From Burkholderiaceae bacterium (GTDB lineage Bacteria > Pseudomonadota > Gammaproteobacteria > Burkholderiales > Burkholderiaceae_C), in contig JAMLIT010000026.1 in assembly GCA_023954035.1 (NCBI GenBank), positions 1 to 52,909 of the forward strand: DNA of 52,909 nucleotides, written 5' to 3'. Of the stretch, positions 40,397 to 48,239 are shown piece by piece. Numbering within the stretch: the stretch's first letter is position 1; the number at the start of each line of letters is the position of its first letter. Both the position numbers and the translations under genes were made by a program. The notes under the pieces are model-generated. The model was not told where the DNA came from. It saw only the letters and a program-made list of their open reading frames with translations, and did no database searches.

Positions 40397-40446
40397 AGAA
40401 ATGGCTCTAAGGCTCATCCAGTAGGCGCTTCGTGCTATGAAATTTG
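40397..40446 (+). repeat. Dispersed 50-bp repeat, intergenic copy
   Basis: AGAAATGGCTCTAAGGCTCA, then TCCAGTAGGCGCTTCGTGCTATGAAATTTG. Same order of blocks as the copies at 25491 and 38957. It lies 20 bp from the 3' end of the large lipoprotein gene. Confidence 0.7.
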
Positions 40447-40466
40447 TTGCCTGTGGGGGCGTGCGC

Positions 40467-42419
40467 TCATTTGCAGTAGTTCGGGTCGCGGAACTCAAAA
40501 TCGCACACGCAATGTGAATCGTGGGAGTAATCCTGCCAGCCCGTCACCTGCACCTCGACGATCTGCGCGAACATGTCCACCGCCATGTCAAAGGCAAACA
40601 TGATCCCGGCGTTTTTGACATCCTTGCCAACATCCTTGAAGTTGGTGACCACCTCTTTCACCACGCCACCAACGGCCTTGATGCCAATCACGCTGTAGCC
40701 TGCCACCTTGGTGCTCGACGCCTTGTCGATCACGTCACCCGCATAGGTCAGCATCTCCAGCATCGGGCCCACCCACGAGCGCCCGCCCACGTAGTAGGAC
40801 ATGGCGGCGCGGATGACATAGGCGCTTGTCTTGATGATTCGCTGTTTGGCGGATTTCCAGGCGTTCTGGGTCCAGTGAATGTTCCAGTAGTCGCCCACCT
40901 GGTTATGAATGATCCATTCGCTCATGCACACCCGGTTGCCGCGCCCGAACTTGGCTGTGCAGGCGGCATACTTGGTATTGGTGCAGTTCCAGTAAAAGTT
41001 GCCGATCCGCACATGGTCCAGCCCCGAAGCCAGGTTTTGGGTCGATGCTGCGCACTGCCCCCCACTGGCGGCGCGCAAAGCGATGCGCTGGTACGGCGTC
41101 ACCACCGAAAAACCCTGCGGCGCTCCGGTGGTGGCGCCGGGCAGGGGCTCCAGTTCCACGGGGCCGGAGGCCACGGCACAGGCCAGCGTGTCGCCCACCT
41201 GCAGCACCTTGCCGGACGCGTCGTGTAGGCAGGTGGTACCGAATTCACCCACCACACCATCGGCGGAATCCATGGCTGCGCTGTAGGTTTGCAGCATGTA
41301 GGTAGCGGGAGCCATGCCCTGCAACTGCGCGGGTGTCAGTGCAGCGTGGAGCATGCTCGGGGCCGCCTCCCAGGCGTCTACGTCGCGCAGGCAGTCGGCA
41401 TCATTGGCTGCGCGCGCCATCCCCGAGATCAGGCCCAGGGTCTGCTGGGCCAGTTCCGGCGCGGGCACGAACGACACCATCAGGTCAGACGAGGGAATGT
41501 CCAGCGTCTGGATGTTGCCCATCAACTGGCTGAACAGGGCCAGGTTGTCGGCCGCCATGGCCGCCTGTGCCTGGGTCAGGTAACCCTTGCCGGGCACCAT
41601 GACGCCCGCGTGCAGCAGGGCCAGGTCGGCCACGTAGAAGTGCGCCGTCAGGCCGATCTGGTACTTCCATTGGGCGGCGCGGGGCGGCACAAAAGTGGTG
41701 TCAGACTGCTGCGCGTACTGCGCCACGCTGGCCGTGTCGGCCAGCAGGCGCGAGCAGCCGGGCAGCGGGTTGCCGGGCGTGGGCAGTTGCTGGGCGGGCA
41801 GCGTCATGGCCATCGTCACCAGCGTCTGCGCCGACTCGTAGCTGCCGTCGCCGTCTTCGTCCGAGCGCTCGCCGCTGGACAGCGAAATGGCATCAATGCG
41901 CAGACCCTGCAAGCTGCTGGCACTGCGGGTGTCCACCGCTGCCCACTGAGGGTAGCTTTGCACCATGGTGCGCAGCGCATTCTGGGTGTCGGTCTGGCCG
42001 AGCAGGCGGCTGTAGTAGGCGGCCAGCCCAGCATCGGCCTGCGCCATGGCGGGGCTGCCCAGCTTCACTTCCAGGTCATCGCGCCCCAGGCCAAACGACC
42101 ACACCGGTGCATCGGCCGTGCCCTTGAGCGTGGTGGCCTGTGCCTCCATGCGCACGGTGGGCGCCGTGGTGGGCAAGGCAGCGCTGGGCGAGGTGCGCAG
42201 CGCATAGTGCCGCGAAGGCACAAACCGCAGGCTGCGGGGCGCTGCCGCATCGGGGATGAGGTCTTGCACCCTGGCGCTGGCCGGAATGTGCATGTCGGCA
42301 GGGGGGGCCGGGTCGCTGGAGTCCATGCAGCCTGCCAGTGCGAGGGTGGTGATGGCCAGCGGCCCCGTGCTCCGCAACCAGGGCGCAACCTGTGCGCCGG
42401 AAAGAATAGCCAGATTCAT
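40467..42419 (-). CDS. Large lipoprotein of unknown function (650 residues)
   Basis: The signal peptide ends in the lipobox LALAGC (Cys31); Met follows, so an outer-membrane site is expected. The mature part has no domain I recognise. From about residue 480 a Cys- and aromatic-rich part (NFYWNCTNTKYAACTAKFG, WNIHWTQNAWKS) precedes a more hydrophobic, Gly/Val-rich stretch (about 570-610) and ends in VCDFEFRDPNYCK. Aliphatic stretches in the C-terminal 130 residues may touch membrane. Neighbours (DUF6150-like upstream in the other sense, VIT transporter divergent) give no clue. The ATG at 42419 was chosen as the one right before the signal peptide. Confidence 0.7.
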   Translation of the reverse strand: MNLAILSGAQVAPWLRSTGPLAITTLALAGCMDSSDPAPPADMHIPASARVQDLIPDAAAPRSLRFVPSRHYALRTSPSAALPTTAPTVRMEAQATTLKGTADAPVWSFGLGRDDLEVKLGSPAMAQADAGLAAYYSRLLGQTDTQNALRTMVQSYPQWAAVDTRSASSLQGLRIDAISLSSGERSDEDGDGSYESAQTLVTMAMTLPAQQLPTPGNPLPGCSRLLADTASVAQYAQQSDTTFVPPRAAQWKYQIGLTAHFYVADLALLHAGVMVPGKGYLTQAQAAMAADNLALFSQLMGNIQTLDIPSSDLMVSFVPAPELAQQTLGLISGMARAANDADCLRDVDAWEAAPSMLHAALTPAQLQGMAPATYMLQTYSAAMDSADGVVGEFGTTCLHDASGKVLQVGDTLACAVASGPVELEPLPGATTGAPQGFSVVTPYQRIALRAASGGQCAASTQNLASGLDHVRIGNFYWNCTNTKYAACTAKFGRGNRVCMSEWIIHNQVGDYWNIHWTQNAWKSAKQRIIKTSAYVIRAAMSYYVGGRSWVGPMLEMLTYAGDVIDKASSTKVAGYSVIGIKAVGGVVKEVVTNFKDVGKDVKNAGIMFAFDMAVDMFAQIVEVQVTGWQDYSHDSHCVCDFEFRDPNYCK

Positions 42420-42785
42420 GCAAGGCCTCTCAGTAGGGCGTATCGAAAATGTACATATCCGCCAAGCAAAACCATGGCCCCTCCATTGCAGCTTTGCGGG
42501 CAACTTTTTGTAACATGTCCCCCTGCAAGGAACAAGCCGGTTTTGGGGCCATCAGGCCGATCAGATCAAGGAACGGCGCCTTATGGGCGGCCCGGGCAAC
42601 GATCGAAACCATTTGACATGCCCTGCCTCGTCAGTCGAGGCCCGTGGCTGTCGCGTGAAGCCCTTGAAGGCAAACGCCACAGCGGTGGCAGGCGTTTGCT
42701 GTCGGTTGGGTTCGGCGCCTGCCGCACATTGCCTGGCCACCGCCAGGGTTCATACTCCGCCCATTGCCCATCCACCAGGATCGCC
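42420..42785. other. 366-bp gap without a gene I can support
   Basis: This lies between two divergent genes (large lipoprotein and VIT transporter). It has a short T/A-rich part (TTTTTGTAACATG near 42506), suitable for promoters. Short open readings on both strands here lack ribosome binding sites and family features. Confidence 0.5.
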
Positions 42786-43496
42786 ATGTCATCCGCTACA
42801 CGCCGCCTTCACCTTGAGCGCCACCGTACCGACCGCATTGGATGGCTGCGTGCTGCCGTACTGGGCGCCAACGATGGCATCGTCTCCACCGCCAGCCTGG
42901 TGGTGGGCGTGGCAGCGGCGCAGGCCAGCCCATCCACCATTTTGATGACGGCTGTGGCCGGGCTGGTGGCCGGGGCCATGTCGATGGTGGCGGGGGAATA
43001 CGTGTCGGTGCACTCGCAGGCCGATACCGAAAAGGCCGACATCGAGCGCGAACGCCATGAACTGGACGCCGACCCGTTGGCCGAAGAACACGAACTGGCC
43101 AGCATCTACGTGGGCCGTGGCCTGGCCCCCGAGTTGGCACAGAAGGTGGCAGAGCAACTGATGGCGCATGACGCACTGGGTGCCCACGCGCGTGATGAGC
43201 TCGAAATCTCCGGTGCCATGGCGGCCCGTCCGGTGCAGGCCGCGCTCACGTCTGCCGCCAGTTTTGCCGGTGGTGCCGCCTTGCCACTGCTGGTGGCCGC
43301 TGTGGCGCCCACCAGCAGCCTGCTGGCCTGGGTGGCCAGCACGGCGCTGGTGTTTCTGGCCTTGCTGGGAGGCGTTGCCGCGCGCACGGGTGGTGCGAGC
43401 GTGCTGGTAGGTGCCTGGCGCGTGACCTTCTGGGGTGCGCTGGCCATGGCCATCACGGCAGGCGTGGGGGCGCTGTTCGGGGCGCCGGTGGGGTGA
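42786..43496 (+). CDS. VIT1/CCC1-family transporter (iron/manganese)
   Basis: 236 residues. GANDGIVSTASLVVGVAAA in the first helix and AGAMSMVAGEYVSVHSQADTEKADIERERHEL in the metal-binding loop are the family hallmarks; three further membrane helices follow (FAGGAALPLLVAAVAP, WVASTALVFLALLGG, WGALAMAITAGVGALFG). It would move Fe2+ or Mn2+ out of the cytoplasm. ATG at 42786; no strong ribosome binding site is seen. Other readings upstream in this frame are antisense to the lipoprotein gene. Confidence 0.93.
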   Translation: MSSATRRLHLERHRTDRIGWLRAAVLGANDGIVSTASLVVGVAAAQASPSTILMTAVAGLVAGAMSMVAGEYVSVHSQADTEKADIERERHELDADPLAEEHELASIYVGRGLAPELAQKVAEQLMAHDALGAHARDELEISGAMAARPVQAALTSAASFAGGAALPLLVAAVAPTSSLLAWVASTALVFLALLGGVAARTGGASVLVGAWRVTFWGALAMAITAGVGALFGAPVG

Positions 43497-43990
43497 CGTG
43501 GGTCTGCACGTCAGAATAGGCGTTGAAAGGGCGCTGGCGGTTTCTGGACAAGCGTGGCAGCTACGGAAAATGAGCGATCTGAGGGCCTGCACGTTCTGAA
43601 TGATCACTGCATCACGCGGTGCGTCGCCCTCTCCATGCCACTTTGTCTACGGTGTTCACCGCTGGCGCTCGTCCCAGGTCCTCCAGCGTTTGCAAGAGCG
43701 TGGGCGGGCCTTTCTCGCACGGCCTTTGACGTGCGACTTGAGCGTGCTCAAGGTGAGTGGCGGGCCAGGGCGGCAACGTCTGGATCGCCATCAACGGGTA
43801 GGTGGAGGGGCGTTCCTGGGCAGAGTGCGGCAGTCCTTCTTCGCACCTGCCGCATCACCGATCTGCTCGGCCAAGCTTTCGGCATGCAGGTGCTGCAGTG
43901 CCTGCTCGCTGATTCAGTGCGCGCTCATTGGGGCAGTGGGTGGAACGTGTCGCGGTATTCACGCATGAACGTGCACCCTGAGTATGTGTT
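43497..43990. other. 494-bp gap without a gene I can support
   Basis: Between the VIT transporter and the yjfB-like gene no frame on either strand gives a recognisable protein; the longer open readings (43554-44258 plus, 43612-43794 minus) lack start signals, and the first runs through the yjfB gene in antisense. The base composition is slightly less GC-rich and suggests decayed coding DNA, but its origin is not clear. Confidence 0.45.
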
Positions 43991-44206
43991 TCAGGCAAAG
44001 GTATTGACCTGCGTCCCCAGCGTGCCCGAGGTGGCCAGCGCGGGCTGGGGCATGGCCTGCACCATGGCGTCGATCATGGTGGTGGCGGCCACTTCCTGCA
44101 TATCCAGCGCCTTTCTCAGCACGGCAATGTTGACGGCGTCCGACTTCTGGGCGCTGGCCATGTTGGTGGCGGTGTTGATGATGGCGTTGGAAAGGGCGAC
44201 GTCCAT
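43991..44206 (-). CDS. YjfB-like putative motility protein
   Basis: 71 residues: MDVALSNAIINTATNMASAQ, then SDAVNIAVLRKALDMQEVAATTMIDAMVQAMPQP and a short Ser/Thr/Gly tail. Length and the N-terminal pattern fit the YjfB family. GGAG is 8 bp before the ATG. A near-perfect sigma-28 promoter sits 26 bp upstream (44232-44258), which links the gene to the flagellar regulon. The function of YjfB in B. subtilis is only loosely tied to motility. No other flagellar gene is in the window. Confidence 0.85.
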   Translation of the reverse strand: MDVALSNAIINTATNMASAQKSDAVNIAVLRKALDMQEVAATTMIDAMVQAMPQPALATSGTLGTQVNTFA

Positions 44207-44231
44207 GGCAGAAATCTCCGGTGATAAGGCT

Positions 44232-44258
44232 TTATCGGCCCGCAGGGTGGTTTCTTGA
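44232..44258 (-). promoter_or_regulatory. FliA (sigma-28) promoter of the yjfB-like gene
   Basis: On the minus strand the -35 element TCAAGAAA (44258-44251) and the -10 element GCCGATAA (44239-44232) are separated by exactly 11 bp. The consensus is TAAAGTTT-N11-GCCGATAA; the -10 is perfect and the -35 matches at five of eight positions including the AAG core. The expected transcription start lies near 44225, giving a 20-nt leader with the GGAG site of the gene. Confidence 0.85.
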
Positions 44259-44280
44259 ATGGACGGCGTTGCGCCCGGCC

Positions 44281-45696
44281 TTATTCCAGCGCGGCCGAAC
44301 CCATGGGCGCGCAGTGTGCAAGGTCGGACGCACGCGGCCCGCGCAGCTTGCGGGATGCGTCGCGCAGCGCGGTGCGCAGGCCTTCTTCGAGCACGGGGTG
44401 GTAGATGGGCATGGCCAGAAGGTCTTGCACACGCAGGCCTTGCGACACGGCCAGCCCCAGCAGATGGGCCAGGTGTTCGCCCGCCGGTGCGCACAGCTCG
44501 GCGCCCAAAAGCTTGCCGTCTGTGCCATCGGCGTACAAGGCGATGCGCCCTGCGTTGCGCTGGCCCGCCCGGGCGCGCCCCTGGTGGGCGAAGCTGGCGG
44601 AGCCCACGACATAAGACGGGGGCGCCAGATGGGCGGTGCTCGCACCCACCACGGCCACTTCGGGGTCGGTGAAGACGATGGACAGGGGGGTGCGGCGCTT
44701 GTAGCAGCGCACTTCATCTGCCAGTGCGTTCATGCCGGCAATGTGGCCTTCGTCGGCGGCTTCGTGCAGCAAGGGGCGGTCGCCATTGACGTCCCCGGCG
44801 ATGAAAACGCGCAGATCGCCCACCTGCGTGCTGCCGGGATCAAACGCGGGCATGCCGTGTTCGTCGAGCGGCACGCCGAGCGTCTCCAGGCCCAGCCCCT
44901 GCACGTTGGGCCTGCGGCCAACGGCTGCCAGTACCTGGTCCACCATCACGCGGGTGTCGCCGCTGGTGATGGCAATGCCTCCGTCCACCGCCTCCAGCTG
45001 CGCCTGTGCGCCCGTGTGCAGTGGCATGTCGGCTGCCAGCGCGGTGCGCAGCTCGGCATTGATGTCGGGATCTCTCAAGCCGGCCAGCATGTCTTTGCGG
45101 GCAAAGGCGCTGACCTCGATGCCCAGCCGGGCAAGCGCCTGCGCCAGTTCCGCGCCCAGCGGCCCCAGCCCCACCACGCCCAGCCGGGGGCCGATGTGGG
45201 TTTGCTCGAACAGCGTATCGGTTGTCAGCACGCGGTCTGCAAAGGCCTGCCAGGGTTTGGGGATGAAAGGGTGTGAGCCGGTGGCAATGATGATGGCGCG
45301 TGCCGTGAGGCGTTCACCGTTGACCTCCACACAGTCGGGCCCCCGCAGGCGGGCGCGGCCCGCCATGCTGCGCTTGCCCAGGGTGTCGGTCAATGCGAGG
45401 GTGCTGGCGACAAAATCGTCCCGCATCGCCCGCACGCGCTGCATCACCGCCGGGAAGTCGACCGACAGCGCGCTGGCCCCCCGGATACCAAAGGTGTCGA
45501 AGCTGCCACGGCGGTGGTAGGCGTTGGCGGCTTCGATGAGCAGCTTGGAGGGCATGCACCCCACGCGGGCGCAGGTGGTTCCGTACGGCCCGTCGTTGAC
45601 GATGAGGAAGTTGTCGGTGTGCTTTCTGACCTCGCTCAGTGCGGCAAGGCCTGCCGTACCGGCGCCGAGGATGATGGCGTCGAAGTGCTTGGGCAT
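44281..45696 (-). CDS. Dihydrolipoamide dehydrogenase-like flavoprotein disulfide reductase
   Basis: 471 residues. FAD motif DAIILGAGTAGLAAL, redox-active disulfide in TCARVGCMPSKLL (one residue differs from the usual GG-TCLNVGC pattern), NAD motif LGVVGLGPLGAELAQAL, and the C-terminal HPVLEEGLRTALRD with the catalytic His-Glu pair. The length and motifs fit Lpd-like or mercuric-reductase-like enzymes, but there are no E1/E2 or lipoyl partner genes beside it, so it may be a general NAD(P)H-dependent disulfide or quinone reductase. AGGAG is 8 bp before the ATG at 45696. It lies upstream of the yjfB-like gene, with the FliA promoter between the two. Confidence 0.87.
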   Translation of the reverse strand: MPKHFDAIILGAGTAGLAALSEVRKHTDNFLIVNDGPYGTTCARVGCMPSKLLIEAANAYHRRGSFDTFGIRGASALSVDFPAVMQRVRAMRDDFVASTLALTDTLGKRSMAGRARLRGPDCVEVNGERLTARAIIIATGSHPFIPKPWQAFADRVLTTDTLFEQTHIGPRLGVVGLGPLGAELAQALARLGIEVSAFARKDMLAGLRDPDINAELRTALAADMPLHTGAQAQLEAVDGGIAITSGDTRVMVDQVLAAVGRRPNVQGLGLETLGVPLDEHGMPAFDPGSTQVGDLRVFIAGDVNGDRPLLHEAADEGHIAGMNALADEVRCYKRRTPLSIVFTDPEVAVVGASTAHLAPPSYVVGSASFAHQGRARAGQRNAGRIALYADGTDGKLLGAELCAPAGEHLAHLLGLAVSQGLRVQDLLAMPIYHPVLEEGLRTALRDASRKLRGPRASDLAHCAPMGSAALE

Positions 45697-45859
45697 GGGG
45701 GGGCTCCTGGGGGTTGCGGCGATGCACACCATGGTGCCATGGGCCTGCGCTGTGTGGTGTAGGCCGATGCTGCCAAAACGCCAGGCAGACAGGGCCTGAT
45801 GAGCGACCTGCGTCGGGTAGGGAGCATCAGCCCCTGTACCCCTCGCGGTGCCCGGGCTT

Positions 45860-45896
45860 GGCCCCCTCTCCCGCAAGGGGCGAGGGAGTGGGGGCC
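45860..45896. repeat. Strong imperfect palindrome, REP-like
   Basis: GGCCCCCTCTCCC (45860-45872) and GGGAGTGGGGGCC (45884-45896) pair over 13 bp with one mismatch, with an 11-nt loop. No T-run follows on either side. Such CCCCTCTCCC-GCAAGGGG palindromes are common between genes in related genomes (from memory). It lies between the YigZ-like gene stop and the Lpd-like gene start; the rest of the 253-bp gap shows nothing else. Confidence 0.55.
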
Positions 45897-45949
45897 GTCC
45901 GAGATCGGTATCTGGTCAGGAGGTGGATTCCACAGCGAAGTGCACCATT

Positions 45950-46561
45950 TCAACCAAGCGTCTCATCGCCCCCGGGCACGCTGCTGCAGGCGATGGCGCC
46001 ATGCGAGAGGTCGGCCAGGCGCTGCACCAGTGCCGGGGCGGCGGGTTCGGGCAGCGTGAAGTGCAGGCGCACATCGCTGGCATGCGCGGCGCTCTCCAGG
46101 TGGGCACCGGCGGCGGCCAGTTCACGCCGCACCGCGCCTTCGAGTGCGTAGGGCAGGCTGCAGTGCAAGTGCGCGAGGCGCTGCAGCGCAACCTTGTGCG
46201 CGCCCAGCAGAGCCTGGGCGACGGCGTCGGTGTACGCACGCACCAGGCCGCCCGCCCCCAGCTTGACGCCGCCAAAGTAGCGCACCACGGTGGCCTGCAC
46301 ACTTTCGAGGTCCTGGTGGCGCAGCACGTCGAGCATGGGGCGCCCTGCGGTGCCGCCGGGTTCGCCGTCGTCCACCGCAGCCGATTGCCCGCCCGCCAGC
46401 AGTGCCCAGCAGATGTGGGTGGCGCCGGGGTGTTCCTTCCAGAGCGCATCGACATGGGCCTGGGCGCTGGCCCGGTCGGGCATGGGTTGCACGCAGCCGA
46501 TGAAGCGGCTTTTCTTGATGATGAGTTCGCTGTGGACGGGGGCGGCAAGGGTGTAGGGCAT
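45950..46561 (-). CDS. YigZ/IMPACT family protein
   Basis: 203 residues. The signature DDGEPGGTAGRPMLDVL with VQATVVRYFGGVKLGAGGLVRAY is diagnostic. N-terminal KKSRFIGCVQPM and THICWALLAGG fit the UPF0029 domain, and about 60 C-terminal residues form the RNA-binding-like second domain. In eukaryotes IMPACT affects translation control; the bacterial role is unknown. The ATG at 46561 was chosen; two earlier ATGs in frame (MAGGKL and MSWLQQ) would add 9 or 18 residues. Confidence 0.9.
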   Translation of the reverse strand: MPYTLAAPVHSELIIKKSRFIGCVQPMPDRASAQAHVDALWKEHPGATHICWALLAGGQSAAVDDGEPGGTAGRPMLDVLRHQDLESVQATVVRYFGGVKLGAGGLVRAYTDAVAQALLGAHKVALQRLAHLHCSLPYALEGAVRRELAAAGAHLESAAHASDVRLHFTLPEPAAPALVQRLADLSHGAIACSSVPGGDETLG

Positions 46562-46693
46562 GGAGCCGCAGAGCTTACCCCCTGCCATTCCCTGGGTCTG
46601 CTGGAGCCAGGACATCGAAAGCGCCAGGGCCTCGCCACGGAGCGAGGAGCCTGCGGAAAATATGCCATTGCGGTATGGTGGCGGTCGGCGATG

Positions 46694-48226
46694 CTAATGT
46701 CTGGCAGGGACCTTGCCTTCGTGCTGCCGCCTGAATGTTTTCAGTCTGCGCATACCGATCACGCAGCCCGTTGCAGCGATGGCGAATGCACCAAGGGTCA
46801 GCAGGATGATGGAAATATCTCGTGCCAGGCCTGTGCGCAGGAGGACTGGAAGATCCCAGCTATGCAGCAGATTGAAGAGCCATCGACCGGCACGTTGAGA
46901 ACGGTCGATGCTGTGCACAACGTCGCCCGTGCGGGGATCGATGTAGACCAGCGTGTGGCCGATATCGCTGAACGTGAGCTTGAGTACGGGTAGCGGCCGT
47001 TCGTTTCCAGCGTACATTGATGCATGGTGCCGCGCGTAGAAATAGGCATCGTAGTCTTGCAGAATGTCTACTGCCTCGATCGCAGCGGTATGCAGGCGGG
47101 ATCCCGCCTGCGCCAGGACGCTGTCGGACCAGCGTTCCTGCACGGCCCAGCTGTTGTTGTGCTGCACGATAAGACGGCTTGATCCGTCTGTGCCACGCGC
47201 TTGCAGATATGCATTGCCTGCAAGGACCTTCCACTCCAGTTCGCTGGCCGTGAACCCGGCGTGCTGCAGCATTGAGAGGGCTTCGCTGGCTGGCAATGTG
47301 GGCCGTACGGCACCGGGCGTACCCTGGCGATAGGCGGCAATGTCGGGCCGATCGTTTCTGGGGCTGAAGATGCCGATCGGATTCATGGACATGAGTCCGC
47401 TGAACATCCAGAGGATCAGAATGGCTCCAAATGTCAGTCCGGTCACGTGGTGCCAGCGCATTGGCAGGCTGCGATACGGTGTTCTGTGGCCGGATTTGTA
47501 TCGTCCACGGAAACGCCAGCGCCACAGGCCTGTGCACGCGCCTGCAATGGCACTGAGGGTGCCGAGGGCAGAGAGGGCAATCAGCAGCCAGGTCCAGAAG
47601 GGATCCGACGAACCATTACGGAACATGTAGAGCCAGTGCAGCCATGCACCCACGAAGTTCCAGTACCTTTGTGCCTGTTGTGCATCGAGCACTACCTCAC
47701 CGGTACGCGAGGAAACGTAAAGCAGCGTGTGCTGCGCATCGCCCATTTGCACCATGAACAATGGTCGGTGCGGGTCCAGGGTGCGCGAGTGGGTCCAGCG
47801 GTCATCATCGACCTGCCCTTGCAGTTCTGCCGAGGCACCAGGCATGAAGGCTCGGGCGCTGGCAATGGCTGTGGTTTCATCTGCGGGCGGCAGCAGTTGG
47901 CCTGTCATTGCGTCGACGAGTTGCAATGTTCCATCGCCCTCGCGCAACCTGTAACGCCACTGACCGCCAATGCGGGTGAGGACCAATTCCTGCACCTGTT
48001 CCGGTGCGCGGCTGTGTGTCAGCGCTGTTTCTATGGCAATGCAACAGCCGGGAGCGGCCAGCGGGGGCAGCGCCCCGAGTCGCTCTTGCGGCAGAAGCTT
48101 CGGATAGCCGACGTAGAGCATCACCACGCCACTCAGCAGCCAGAGCAGCATCAGCAAGCAAAAGCCGATGCCGCTCCAACGGTGAAACAGATAGATGAAG
48201 CGCTTGGCGTGAAGGCCTTGCGACAT
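46694..48226 (-). CDS. PepSY-associated transmembrane protein (probable ferric-siderophore reductase-type)
   Basis: 510 residues. Four membrane helices: about 16-40 (FHRWSGIGFCLLMLLWLLSG), 200-230, 255-280 (HVTGLTFGAILILWMFSG) and 470-495. Two extracytoplasmic PepSY-like parts lie between the helices; the conserved His residues near the helices (FHRWSG, WLHWLYMF, MRWHHVTG, LLHSWDLP) could bind haem, as in iron-uptake reductases of this family. It begins 13 bp after the TonB receptor stop, in one operon, which points to reduction of imported ferric chelates. ATG at 48226; a GTG two codons earlier is possible. Confidence 0.85.
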   Translation of the reverse strand: MSQGLHAKRFIYLFHRWSGIGFCLLMLLWLLSGVVMLYVGYPKLLPQERLGALPPLAAPGCCIAIETALTHSRAPEQVQELVLTRIGGQWRYRLREGDGTLQLVDAMTGQLLPPADETTAIASARAFMPGASAELQGQVDDDRWTHSRTLDPHRPLFMVQMGDAQHTLLYVSSRTGEVVLDAQQAQRYWNFVGAWLHWLYMFRNGSSDPFWTWLLIALSALGTLSAIAGACTGLWRWRFRGRYKSGHRTPYRSLPMRWHHVTGLTFGAILILWMFSGLMSMNPIGIFSPRNDRPDIAAYRQGTPGAVRPTLPASEALSMLQHAGFTASELEWKVLAGNAYLQARGTDGSSRLIVQHNNSWAVQERWSDSVLAQAGSRLHTAAIEAVDILQDYDAYFYARHHASMYAGNERPLPVLKLTFSDIGHTLVYIDPRTGDVVHSIDRSQRAGRWLFNLLHSWDLPVLLRTGLARDISIILLTLGAFAIAATGCVIGMRRLKTFRRQHEGKVPARH

Positions 48227-48239
48227 GACCACCGCTCTC

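Noticed and set aside
42430-42612. 60-codon minus-strand reading in the lipoprotein/VIT gap
   Set aside because: No ribosome binding site, no signal or domain, and ordinary length for chance in this composition.
41289-43496. 735-codon open reading on the plus strand as one large gene
   Set aside because: Only the last 236 codons (VIT family) make sense; the rest is antisense to the lipoprotein gene or unremarkable intergenic DNA.
43554-44258. 234-codon open reading on the plus strand, thought of as a transposase fragment
   Set aside because: No transposase motif could be pointed to, no ends or target duplication are seen, and its 3' part is antisense to the yjfB-like gene.
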